Shown here one piece after another: positions 24,803 through 32,780 of a stretch of DNA of 64,000 nucleotides; within the stretch, counting starts at the first letter, position 1; every line of letters begins with the position of its first letter. The stretch spans positions 124,001 to 188,000 of the forward strand of contig CAWFGJ010000002.1 of the NCBI GenBank assembly GCA_963815355.1. Reading direction: 5' to 3'. This DNA is from JAPUEK01 sp963815355 (GTDB lineage Bacteria; Pseudomonadota; Alphaproteobacteria; Rhodobacterales; Rhodobacteraceae). The notes below the pieces were generated by a model. It was not told the origin of the DNA. It made no database searches and worked only from the letters and a program-made list of their open reading frames with translations. The position numbers and the translations under genes are program-made.

Positions 24803-26365
24803 ATGACCGAACTTCTCACCTCTGCCCAAATGCGCGCCATAGAGGCGGCGGCCATTGCCAGCGGCCAGACCACCGGGGCCGCGCTGATGGAACGCGCGGG
24901 CGAAACACTGGTTGAGGCGGTGTTGGAGGCCTGGCCCGCTCTCAGGGAGGGCGCAGGCGCGGGCGTTTGTGCGCCTCAGGCGTGGGTCTTGTGCGGGCCG
25001 GGCAACAACGGGGGCGACGGCTTTGTCATTGCGCGGCTTTTGAGCGGCCTTGGCTGGCAGGTTGCGGTGTACTTCTATGGTGCTGTCGACCGCTTGCCCC
25101 CCGATGCCCGCCTCAACCATGACCGCTGGGCCGCATTGGGCGCGGTGCTGCCGCTGACCCAGATGGCCACGGGCCCCGCCCCGCAGACGGCCCCCGATCT
25201 GGTGATCGACGCGCTTTTTGGCACTGGATTGACCCGCCGCTTGCCTGCAGACTGTGAGGCTGCGCTGGCCCGCCTGCAAACCGGGCCGCTCAACCCTTGC
25301 CCACGGATCGTGGCGGTAGATGTCCCAAGCGGGCTTTGCGCCGACAGTGGCCGCGATCTGGGCGCGCAACAGACCCACCTGACGGTCAGCTTTCACCGCG
25401 CCAAACTGGGTCTCTATCTGGATCACGGGTTGACCTGCAACGCGGCAGTCGTGGTGGCCGACATCGGCCTGACCGCAGCACCCGCGCAAGACACGGTGCA
25501 ACTTGTGACCGGCGTGACCCCCGCACTTTTGGCCAAAGACCAACGCAGCCACAAGTTTGGCCATGGCCACGCGCTGGTGCTGGCGGGTGGTCCGGGGCGG
25601 GGCGGGGCCGGGCGCTTGGCGGCGCGTGCCGCACTTCGGGTGGGGGCGGGACTGGTGACGCTGGGCTGCCCGCCCGCCGCCTTGGCCGAGAACGCCGCCC
25701 GGCTGGACGCGGTCATGCTGCGCCCGATGGCCTCCGCCCGCGACCTTGCGCGCAGCCTGCAAGACCCGCGCGTGACGGCGCTCTGCGTCGGCCCCGGCTT
25801 TGGCCTTGGCGCGGCCCAGGCCGAAACGCTGGCCGAGGCGTTGAAGGCGCGCCGCGCCCTGGTGCTTGATGCTGACGCGATCACGCTTTTGGCGCGCGAT
25901 CAGGCCCTGCAAGGCTTGTTGCACGCTGCCTGCGTACTAACCCCGCATGAGGGCGAATTTGCCCGGCTGTTCCCCGACCTCAGCCCCGGAAAGAACTGCC
26001 CCAGACAGAACGGCCCTGACAAGAACCTGCTCTCAAAGCCAGATGCCACCCGCGCCGCCGCCGCCCGCTGCGGGGCGGTGGTACTCTTGAAAGGTCCCGA
26101 CACCGTCGTCTCTGACCCGCAGGGGCGCACCGCCTTGCACGCAGCCGCCCACGCCCGCGCGGCCCCTTGGCTGGCCACCGCCGGGTCCGGTGATGTGCTT
26201 GCAGGATTGATTTGCGGCCTTTTGGCGCGCGGTTTGGCGCCGTTTGACGCGGCCTGCACCGCCGCCTGGCTACACGCGGCCTGCGCGCGACAGTTCGGAC
26301 CCGGCCTGATCGCCGAAGACCTGCCCGAGGCCCTGCCAAAGCTTCTGCAGAGCCTTGGCCTTTAG
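24803..26365 (+). CDS. nnr: Bifunctional NAD(P)H-hydrate repair enzyme
   Basis: The product of about 520 residues fuses two domains. The N-terminal YjeF_N-type epimerase has VLCGPGNNGGDGFVIARLL near residue 60, and the C-terminal YjeF-type dehydratase has the ribokinase-like fold with LTPHEGEF and the phosphate-binding GSGDVLAGLICGLL. Together they repair hydrated NADH and NADPH. The start MTELLTSAQMRAIE is the family N-terminus; an in-frame GTG at 24782 with AAGGGG upstream, and an ATG at 24758, are alternatives. It is divergent from glnB and convergent with xthA. Confidence 0.93.
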   Translation: MTELLTSAQMRAIEAAAIASGQTTGAALMERAGETLVEAVLEAWPALREGAGAGVCAPQAWVLCGPGNNGGDGFVIARLLSGLGWQVAVYFYGAVDRLPPDARLNHDRWAALGAVLPLTQMATGPAPQTAPDLVIDALFGTGLTRRLPADCEAALARLQTGPLNPCPRIVAVDVPSGLCADSGRDLGAQQTHLTVSFHRAKLGLYLDHGLTCNAAVVVADIGLTAAPAQDTVQLVTGVTPALLAKDQRSHKFGHGHALVLAGGPGRGGAGRLAARAALRVGAGLVTLGCPPAALAENAARLDAVMLRPMASARDLARSLQDPRVTALCVGPGFGLGAAQAETLAEALKARRALVLDADAITLLARDQALQGLLHAACVLTPHEGEFARLFPDLSPGKNCPRQNGPDKNLLSKPDATRAAAARCGAVVLLKGPDTVVSDPQGRTALHAAAHARAAPWLATAGSGDVLAGLICGLLARGLAPFDAACTAAWLHAACARQFGPGLIAEDLPEALPKLLQSLGL

Positions 26366-26370
26366 CCCAT

Positions 26371-26454
26371 CATCTTGGCGGCAAATACTCCCCGCGGAGC
26401 GTCCGGCCCCTGCCGCAGGAGCCTCCGGCGGGAGTATTTTTGCCAAGATGAAAT
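26371..26454. terminator. Bidirectional conserved-tail terminator between nnr and xthA
   Basis: The arms CATCTTGGCGGCAAATACTCC (26372-26392) and GGAGTATTTTTGCCAAGATG (26431-26450) are an imperfect inverted repeat, each with its own short GC hairpin and a TATTT(TT) run. It sits between convergent genes, 6 bases past the nnr stop and 20 before the xthA stop. Confidence 0.7.
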
Positions 26455-26473
26455 CGGCGCGCGGAGTTGAGAT

Positions 26474-27253
26474 TCAGGCGGCGAGTTGCACCCAGACAGG
26501 GACGTGATCTGACGGCTTTTCCCCCGCGCGGACGGCCTTGTCGATCTGGCAATCCTCCAGAAGATCAGCCGCCTGGGGCGACAGCAGGAGGTGGTCGATG
26601 CGGATCCCGTTGTTCCGCTCCCATGCGCCGGCCTGAAAGTCCCAGAACGAATATTGGCCGGGGCTTTGGTTGCGCGCGCGAAACGCATCCGTCAGGCCAA
26701 GCGCCATAAGCCTGCGAAGGGCCGCGCGGCTTTGGGGCAGGGCGAGCGCATCGGTGACCCATGCCTCTGGCTTTGCCGCGTCTTCGGCCTGCGGGATCAC
26801 GTTATAGTCGCCGCACAGCACCAGGGGTTCTTCCAGTGCCAGCAAGGTTTTCGCATGCGCCTGCATCCGCGCCATCCATGCCAGTTTGTAATCGTACTTT
26901 GGCCCCGGTGCCGGGTTGCCGTTGGGCAGGTAAAGCCCGCAGACCCGCACAGCCGTCTTGCCGATCACGGTGGCCTCTATCCAGCGGGCCTGTTCGTCGG
27001 CCACATCGCCGGGCAGGCCGCGGGCGACATCCTCCAGCGGAAGTTTTGACAGGATCGCGACGCCGTTGAAGCTTTTCTGGCCGTGGGTTTCGACCCGGTA
27101 GCCCATGTCTTCAAACACCGCGCGGGGAAAGCCTTCGTCCACCGATTTGATTTCCTGCAGGCAGACCACGTCCGGATCTGCGGCGCGCAGCCATGCGGGC
27201 AAAGCCTCTATCCGGGCCTTGATGCCGTTGATGTTGAAGGTGGCGATTTTCAT
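26474..27253 (-). CDS. xthA: Exodeoxyribonuclease III
   Basis: The 259-residue protein is a class II AP endonuclease of the ExoIII family, which cuts at abasic sites and removes 3' blocks in base excision repair. It shows MKIATFNINGIKARI, the metal ligand Glu in VCLQEIKS, LCGDYNVIPQAEDA, and the C-terminal catalytic ...DHVPVWVQL with the general base His. Length is close to the 268 residues of E. coli XthA. It starts at ATG 27253 and is the downstream gene of a minus-strand pair with the unknown gene 27281-28018. Confidence 0.95.
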   Translation of the reverse strand: MKIATFNINGIKARIEALPAWLRAADPDVVCLQEIKSVDEGFPRAVFEDMGYRVETHGQKSFNGVAILSKLPLEDVARGLPGDVADEQARWIEATVIGKTAVRVCGLYLPNGNPAPGPKYDYKLAWMARMQAHAKTLLALEEPLVLCGDYNVIPQAEDAAKPEAWVTDALALPQSRAALRRLMALGLTDAFRARNQSPGQYSFWDFQAGAWERNNGIRIDHLLLSPQAADLLEDCQIDKAVRAGEKPSDHVPVWVQLAA

Positions 27254-27280
27254 GGGATGCGGCTCCGTTCTGGGCCCATC

Positions 27281-28018
27281 CTAGGCCGAAGCCGCGCCTG
27301 CGGGCAAGGGGAGCGCTGTGGCATGGGCGGCAAGCCAGAGCGCGTCCAGTGCGCGCAGGGCCGCCGGATCAAAGCGGTCCAGTTCTTCCCAATACCGGCC
27401 CGAGGCGCTGAAATAGCCAAGCTCTGCCTCGCGTGCCAGCGCGGCTTCGGTGGCCGCGGGGGTAAATCGGCGGGGCAACGCGGAGGCGGCCCGCGCTGCC
27501 ACCGTCTGGCGCGCAAACACCAGCCGCGACGGGCCTTGCGACAGGTTCACCATCGCACAGCCTTGGGCTGCGGCGATAATCTCCAGCCGGGCGGCCTTGG
27601 CCTCCAATGATTGCAGTGTGATGTCGGGGCGCAACGGATCGGGCGTGCCTTGGCCGTAGAAATGCGTCGGCCCCGTTTCGGGGTAGTGCATGTCGCAGCC
27701 AAAGCAGGCGATCACCGAAGGGCGCAGCGCGTGCAAGGCCCAATAGGCGGCCGTGAAAGCCATCGTCGCCCCGGCATAGACAAAACCGCCCAAGGCGTTT
27801 TGCGCGGGCACAAAGGCGGCTTCGGTGATGATCTGTTGGCCCGGACCAGTCTGTGGCACCGCCTCAGGCGGAAAATCCCATGGGTGGATCATCAGATCCC
27901 AGTCATCGCGCAGCCGCACCGCGTTGTTGATCGTCAGAACCGTATCAAAAGGCGCGCGCGGCCAGTCCCGTGCCTGTATCGCTTGCGGGCCGGAACCCAA
28001 CATCAAGACCACCGTCAT
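27281..28018 (-). CDS. Unknown protein with possible glycosyltransferase-like N-terminus
   Basis: The 245-residue protein starts with MTVVLMLGSGPQAIQARDWPRAPFDTVLTINNAVRL, a glycine-rich strand-loop that recalls the nucleotide-binding start of DUF115/MAF or sialyltransferase-42-like folds, followed by WDLMIHPWDFP, FVYAGATMAFTAAYWALHALRP and FGCDMHYPETGPTHFYGQGTPDPLR. The last block, with C-D-M-H-Y and T-H-F-Y-G, looks like an active site or metal site. I cannot name the family or substrate. It lies 27 bases upstream of xthA, so the two may share a transcript. Confidence 0.65.
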   Translation of the reverse strand: MTVVLMLGSGPQAIQARDWPRAPFDTVLTINNAVRLRDDWDLMIHPWDFPPEAVPQTGPGQQIITEAAFVPAQNALGGFVYAGATMAFTAAYWALHALRPSVIACFGCDMHYPETGPTHFYGQGTPDPLRPDITLQSLEAKAARLEIIAAAQGCAMVNLSQGPSRLVFARQTVAARAASALPRRFTPAATEAALAREAELGYFSASGRYWEELDRFDPAALRALDALWLAAHATALPLPAGAASA

Positions 28019-28074
28019 TGCTTCAACCTCCGTGACGGAGAAAGGCTAGGGCGCAGGGGGCCGAAGGCAACCGC

Positions 28075-28422
28075 TCAGATCGAGAAACTGGTTCCGCAGC
28101 CGCAAGACGACGCAGCGTTCGGATTTTCGATCACAAAGCGTGCGCCGATCAATTCTTCGGTGAAATCAATGACAGCGTTTTGCAGGAACGGCAGTGAGAT
28201 CTGATCCACGGCCACTTTTTGCCCATTCTTTTCCAACACCAGATCATCGGCCGCAGGCTCATCCAGCCGGATGTCATATTGAAACCCCGAACAGCCCCCG
28301 CCTTCGACGGCGACGCGCAAAGCCTTGGTCTCGCCGGTCAGTTCGGCAATCTCGGCCAGCCGGGCAAAGGCCCGGTCGGTCACGCGCGGATTGTGCGCAT
28401 CGGCAGGCAGGGTGAGGTTCAT
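28075..28422 (-). CDS. erpA: ErpA/IscA-type iron-sulfur cluster carrier
   Basis: The 115-residue A-type carrier passes Fe-S clusters to target enzymes. Its three cysteine ligands are Cys44 in GGGCSGFQYD and Cys107 and Cys109 in SSCGCGTSFSI. The name ErpA is used by best resemblance; IscA or SufA cannot be excluded because no isc or suf genes are in view. The start is ATG 28422 (MNLTLPADAH). It is divergent from dgt, with 75 bases between the two starts. Confidence 0.9.
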   Translation of the reverse strand: MNLTLPADAHNPRVTDRAFARLAEIAELTGETKALRVAVEGGGCSGFQYDIRLDEPAADDLVLEKNGQKVAVDQISLPFLQNAVIDFTEELIGARFVIENPNAASSCGCGTSFSI

Positions 28423-28497
28423 GGCATTTCCCTATCCTTCGGGGTTCAGGGTGAATATAGGTTGGATCAAAGACTTCAACAAGAACGGCAGAATAAC

Positions 28498-29661
28498 ATG
28501 CTTGCGCCCTTCGCCTGCCAGCCCGAGCAATCGCGCGGGCGGTTGCACCCCGAGCGGATGTCCTCGTTCCGCTCTCCGTTCCAGCGGGACCGGGACCGGA
28601 TCATCCATTCCAGCGCCTTTCGCAGGCTAAAGCACAAGACGCAGGTCTTTGTGGAACATGAGGGCGACTATTATCGCACCCGGCTTACCCATTCGATCGA
28701 GGTGGCGCAGGTGGCGCGCACGATTTCGGGGGTTCTGGGGCTGAACACCGACCTTGCCGAATGCATCGCACTGGCCCATGACCTTGGCCACACGCCCTTT
28801 GGCCATACCGGCGAAGACGCGCTGGAGCGGCTGATGGCCCCCTATGGCGGCTTTGACCACAATGCCCAGGCCTTGCGTATCGTCACCCGGCTGGAGCGGC
28901 ACTATGCCGATTTCGACGGGCTGAACCTGACATGGGAATCGCTGGAAGGCATCGCCAAGCACAACGGCCCGGTCATCGGTCCCAATGCTGATGAAAAGCA
29001 CGCCGGCCCCTTGCCCTATGCCTTGGCCGAGGTGAATGCCGAATGGGATCTGGAACTGGACACCCATGCCAGTGCCGAGGCGCAGGTCGCGGCCATTGCC
29101 GATGACGTGGCCTATTCGCACCATGACCTGCATGACGGGCTGCGCTCGGGCCTGTTCACAGAGGCCGATCTGATGGAGTTGCCCGTCACCGGCCCCGCCT
29201 TTGAAGAGGTGGACGCGCTCTATCCCGGTCTGGACAAGATGCGCCGCCGCCATGAGGCGCTGCGCCGGGTCTTTGGCCGCATGGTCGAGGACGTGATCGC
29301 CGTGGCCCAGAACCGCCTGTCCGCCGCGCAGCCGCAGTCGGTCGACGATATCCGCGCCATGGGCATGACGGTGATCCGCTTTTCCAAGCCGCTGTATCAG
29401 GAACTCAAGGCGATCCGGTCGTTTCTGTTCCACCGCATGTACCGCGCGCCCAGCGTGATGGCCGAGCGCGCGCGGGTGACCGAGGTGCTGGACGGGCTCT
29501 TTCCGCTCTACCTTGCGCGGCCCGATCTTTTGCCGCCCGAATGGCAGACCGACATCGCAGCGGCGGCCAACCAGACAGATCTTGCCCGGATCACCGCCGA
29601 CTATGTGTCTGGCATGACCGACCGCTTTGCCCTGCAAGAGGGCCAGCGGCTGTTGGGCTAA
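28498..29661 (+). CDS. dgt: Deoxyguanosinetriphosphate triphosphohydrolase-like protein
   Basis: The 387-residue HD-domain enzyme removes triphosphate from dGTP or other dNTPs. The HD metal ligands His65 in TRLTHSIEVAQ, His94-Asp95 in ALAHDLGHTPFGH, and the later Asp in AIADDVAYSHHDLHDG are intact. It belongs to the shorter type common in alphaproteobacteria rather than the 505-residue E. coli Dgt, so dNTP preference is unknown. Start at ATG 28498 (MLAPFACQPEQSRGR) follows AACGGCAGAATAAC; the longer frame runs back into the erpA region. Confidence 0.93.
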   Translation: MLAPFACQPEQSRGRLHPERMSSFRSPFQRDRDRIIHSSAFRRLKHKTQVFVEHEGDYYRTRLTHSIEVAQVARTISGVLGLNTDLAECIALAHDLGHTPFGHTGEDALERLMAPYGGFDHNAQALRIVTRLERHYADFDGLNLTWESLEGIAKHNGPVIGPNADEKHAGPLPYALAEVNAEWDLELDTHASAEAQVAAIADDVAYSHHDLHDGLRSGLFTEADLMELPVTGPAFEEVDALYPGLDKMRRRHEALRRVFGRMVEDVIAVAQNRLSAAQPQSVDDIRAMGMTVIRFSKPLYQELKAIRSFLFHRMYRAPSVMAERARVTEVLDGLFPLYLARPDLLPPEWQTDIAAAANQTDLARITADYVSGMTDRFALQEGQRLLG

Positions 29662-29697
29662 CGCCGGGGTAACGCTTGGGTCCAAGCCGCGCGGGCG

Positions 29698-30159
29698 TCA
29701 GCTCCGCCGCGCGGCCCGCAGCCAGACCGCGGCAAGGAACAACGAGATCACCGCGTTCCACCCGGCCATCGACACGCCCATGAACTGCCACGCAATGGCG
29801 TCACAGCGCACCGGTGCGCCGACGCTGATATCGGTGTTCAACAGATCAGCCCCCGATACGCCCTCCAGCGAATTGACGGTGCAGGTCGCCAGACCCTCCC
29901 ACCACATCTGCTCAACCCCCACATGGAACACCCCGATGGCCGCCGTGGTCAGTGCAGCAAGCATGCCCAGAAGCGGCAAGGCCTTGCCCCCGAACTTCAG
30001 CCCCAAAAGCCCCAGCACAATCGCCAAAGCATGCGGCCAGCGTTGGTAGATGCACAGCACGCAGGGCAAAAGCCCGCCGAGGTACTCAAAGGCAAAAGCC
30101 CCGCCCAACAGTGCCGCAGAACCGGCAGTTGCCAGCAAGATCAGGGAATTGCGCGTCAT
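29698..30159 (-). CDS. dsbB: Disulfide bond formation protein B
   Basis: The 153-residue protein has four predicted transmembrane helices and the two periplasmic cysteine pairs of DsbB: Cys33 and Cys36 in LLPCVLCIYQRWPH and Cys93 and Cys119 in ATCTVNS and APVRCDA. It reoxidises DsbA and passes electrons to quinone. The start is ATG 30159. It lies 20 bases downstream of yqaA on the same strand, so the two are likely co-transcribed. No dsbA is in the window. Confidence 0.92.
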   Translation of the reverse strand: MTRNSLILLATAGSAALLGGAFAFEYLGGLLPCVLCIYQRWPHALAIVLGLLGLKFGGKALPLLGMLAALTTAAIGVFHVGVEQMWWEGLATCTVNSLEGVSGADLLNTDISVGAPVRCDAIAWQFMGVSMAGWNAVISLFLAAVWLRAARRS

Positions 30160-30179
30160 CGTCCGCCCTCGTTCTTTGT

Positions 30180-30767
30180 TCAAGACAGCAGTTTGACGGC
30201 AAGCCAAACCACCAACAGCACCGACACAACCACCGCCGCGATCAGCGTAAACCGCCGCTCGACAAAGTCGGCCATTGCCACCCCATACCGCCGCAACGCC
30301 CAAGCCAACAGATAGAACCGCCCGCCACGTGCCACGATCGCTGCCAGAATGAACCATTTCAAATCGAATGACACGAGCCCTGACAGAATCGTGACCACCT
30401 TCATCGGCGGCAAATGCGAAAAGCCCGAGGTGACCAGCAGCAGCAAGACCATCCCGTCGCCCGTCGCGTCCTTCAGTTCGGTAAACGCCGCCATCTTGCC
30501 GTAGAATTCCAGCAAGGGCCGGGCCAGCAGGTCAAAGGCATAATGCCCGATCAGCCAGCCCAAAATCCCGCCCAGCACCGAGGTGATCGTGGCAATCAGC
30601 GCATAGCGCATCGCGCGGTCAGGCCGGGCCAGACACATCGGGATGAACAGCACATCGGCCGGAATCGGAAAGACCGAGCTTTCGACGAACGACACCACCC
30701 CCATCGCCTTTTCGGCATGCGGAGATCCGGCCCAATGCAACGTCCAGTTATACAGTTTGCGAAACAT
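30180..30767 (-). CDS. yqaA: YqaA/DedA-family membrane protein
   Basis: The 195-residue protein belongs to the SNARE-associated/DedA superfamily of the YqaA type. It shows an FVESSVFPIPADVLFIPM motif near residues 27-44, a re-entrant GGILGWLIGHYAFDLLARPL segment and VARGGRFYLLAWALRRYG near the C-terminus. Members of this superfamily have been linked to lipid flipping and membrane homeostasis, but the YqaA role is unsettled. The start is ATG 30767 (MFRKLYNW); the longer frame has no similarity. It leads the pair with dsbB. Confidence 0.88.
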   Translation of the reverse strand: MFRKLYNWTLHWAGSPHAEKAMGVVSFVESSVFPIPADVLFIPMCLARPDRAMRYALIATITSVLGGILGWLIGHYAFDLLARPLLEFYGKMAAFTELKDATGDGMVLLLLVTSGFSHLPPMKVVTILSGLVSFDLKWFILAAIVARGGRFYLLAWALRRYGVAMADFVERRFTLIAAVVVSVLLVVWLAVKLLS

Positions 30768-30914
30768 CGCGCCCCCTTTGTTCCGCCCCCTTTGGCCCCG
30801 ATCCGCCCGGTAGGTCAAGCGGTTCGCCGCACAGGGCTTGCGCGTCGGCGGGCAATGATTGCATCGCGGTTCGGCGTCGATATGCTTTGCGCGGTGTGAA
30901 CAAGGGGTGAAGCC

Positions 30915-31772
30915 ATGGAATGGCGTGGTCGTGACGGCAGCAAGAACATCGAAGACCGCCGTTCGGGTGGTCGTGGGCCAAGCGTTGGCCGGGCAGGGGG
31001 CGTGGGCGGGCTTGGCCTTGTGGCCGTGGTTGTCATCGCGTTGTTGCTGGGAATCGACCCGACGCAACTCTTGAATGGCACGCAGCAAAGCCCCGCCCGC
31101 CCCAGTGCAGAGCTGACCCAAGCTGACAAGGACGCGGGTGCCTTCGTGTCGGTGGTGCTAAGCTATACGGAACAGGTCTGGACCAAGACCTACCGGGATC
31201 AGTTGAACCGCGTCTACAAGCCGGTGACGCTGGTGCTTTATACCGGGGTGACGGGCTCGCCCTGCGGCAGCGCGTCGGGGGCGACGGGGCCGTTCTACTG
31301 TCCGGGCGACAAGAAAGTGTATCTCGACACCGCCTTTTTCACCACGATGGAACGGGAACTTGGCGCCAGCGGCGATTTCGCGATGGCCTATGTCGTCGCC
31401 CATGAGGTTGCGCACCACGTTCAGGATGATCTGGGCATTCTCGGCCAAGCGAATGAGATCCGCGCCCGCGTTGGCACCGAGGAAAGCAACGCCATCTCTG
31501 TGCGTATTGAGTTGCAGGCCGATTGCCTGTCCGGCGTCTGGGCCAAGGCGGTGCAAAACCAGCTTGGCGCGATTCAGCGCGGCGACTTTGATGAAGCCCT
31601 GCGGGCCGCCCATCAGATCGGTGATGATACGCTGCAGGCCAATTCCGGCCGCGTGCCGATGCCGCATACCTTTACTCACGGCACCTCGGCACAGCGCTCA
31701 GACTGGTTCATGCGCGGGCTGAAGTCCGGTCGCATGGACAGTTGTGACACCTTTGGCGAAGAACAGCTTTAA
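30915..31772 (+). CDS. ypfJ: YpfJ-type neutral zinc metallopeptidase
   Basis: The 285-residue protein matches the YpfJ neutral zinc metallopeptidase family. The N-terminus MEWRGRDGSKNIEDRRSGG is characteristic, a single membrane helix follows (about residues 31-47), and the zinc site H163-E-x-x-H167 lies in VVAHEVAHHVQDDLG. The third block IRIELQADCLSGVWA and the C-terminal DSCDTF are also typical. The catalytic domain probably faces the periplasm. Substrate is unknown. It starts 15 bases past GTGTGAACAAGGGG and ends about 120 bases before tRNA-Leu(CAA). Confidence 0.93.
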   Translation: MEWRGRDGSKNIEDRRSGGRGPSVGRAGGVGGLGLVAVVVIALLLGIDPTQLLNGTQQSPARPSAELTQADKDAGAFVSVVLSYTEQVWTKTYRDQLNRVYKPVTLVLYTGVTGSPCGSASGATGPFYCPGDKKVYLDTAFFTTMERELGASGDFAMAYVVAHEVAHHVQDDLGILGQANEIRARVGTEESNAISVRIELQADCLSGVWAKAVQNQLGAIQRGDFDEALRAAHQIGDDTLQANSGRVPMPHTFTHGTSAQRSDWFMRGLKSGRMDSCDTFGEEQL

Positions 31773-31892
31773 GTGCCGTTGACGAGCCGCAGCGGGATCG
31801 CTAAACCCCCGCTCAAGACTGGTCCACTGGGGCTGGTTCGGGCGCTTCCGGTCGGCCATTTGGCGGACACTACCTCGGGGGCGTGACTGCAG

Positions 31893-31976
31893 GCGGGTGT
31901 GGCGGAATGGTAGACGCGACAGACTCAAAATCTGTTTTCGCAAGGAGTGCCGGTTCGAGTCCGGCCACCCGTACCA
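31893..31976 (+). tRNA. tRNA-Leu (anticodon CAA)
   Basis: The acceptor stem GCGGGTG pairs with CACCCGT (one G-T pair) and CCA is encoded. The anticodon loop CTCAAAA inside the ACAGA/TCTGT stem gives CAA. A class II variable arm TTTTCGCAAGGAGT and T-loop GTTCGAGTCC are present. Confidence 0.95.
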
Positions 31977-32780
31977 GTCCTTCCCCATCCGGCCTTACCC
32001 CCGTTTCCTGACCTGCCGCGCGCCCACAGAGCACCGGTTTGTCCATGCCACAGCGGCCAAACCCCCAAAGACCGATTCGCCCTTTGTTAAGGTTAACAGG
32101 GTCTTACTTTGCACAGATCATCCTTAATGCGCGCAATTGGCGCTGGCTTTGCAACAGTTCAGTGCCTGTCTGCCCAAATTGAGGGCGCAAAAATGCCTTA
32201 TTGTTAATGGGCTTGCCGCAGAAAGTTCTGTTTCCACATTAGAAACAATCCCGTGCAGTGGAAAATGCGGAATTCCATAAGTTCACTATTTTTCAAACAA
32301 GTAACGGGCAAAGTTAAAGTGCATAGTTTCGCGATCCGCATCAAATTTCAACCTGTGGTGGTGGCGCGCGCCCTCTGCTCGCCACGATCATGACCCAAGC
32401 CTGCCACCTCACCGCCGCAATTCCGGCTTTTTCCCCTTTGCGGAAGCCTTAACGGGCGGTAATCAAGACAAGTCTTTCTGGGAAGACGAGTTGGCCGTGG
32501 GGGCGGTCTGTGAGTGGTAGCGTGCGGGTTCGTGCGTGGCTTTGAAGGAATGCTGCTGTCTGACCGGGTTGCTCGATCCGGTGTCATTTTCTCGTTAGGG
32601 ACTGTGCCGGGTGTTTTCCCGAGGCGATAGTGTTTTTTTCGACGACTCATGTGATTGGCAGTAGTGGCGCAAGGGCCGGTTTTACCGGTTGGCGCCGATC
32701 CGAGGTCACCCGAACGGGGGACACGGGAACTGGGATCGGATGGGTGGCCCGACGGCGCCCTTGCAGGAACGAGGGAAAAA
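31977..32780. other. Long upstream region of the first RTX gene
   Basis: About 800 bases hold no gene I can support. The first half (about 32080-32340) is markedly A/T-richer than its surroundings and contains a near-CtrA site TTAA-N7-TTAC at 32093-32107. The second half is GC-rich with imperfect short hairpins. The open frames here have skewed composition and no domain. It probably houses the promoter and a long untranslated leader of the RTX gene at 32781. Confidence 0.5.

Noticed and set aside
26362..26688. Minus-strand frame over the nnr-xthA terminator
   Set aside because: It covers the inverted repeat and the xthA end in another frame; composition is shadow-like.
32348..32650. 100-codon minus-strand frame upstream of RTX gene 1
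   Set aside because: Arginine- and proline-rich low-complexity product without domain or ribosome site.
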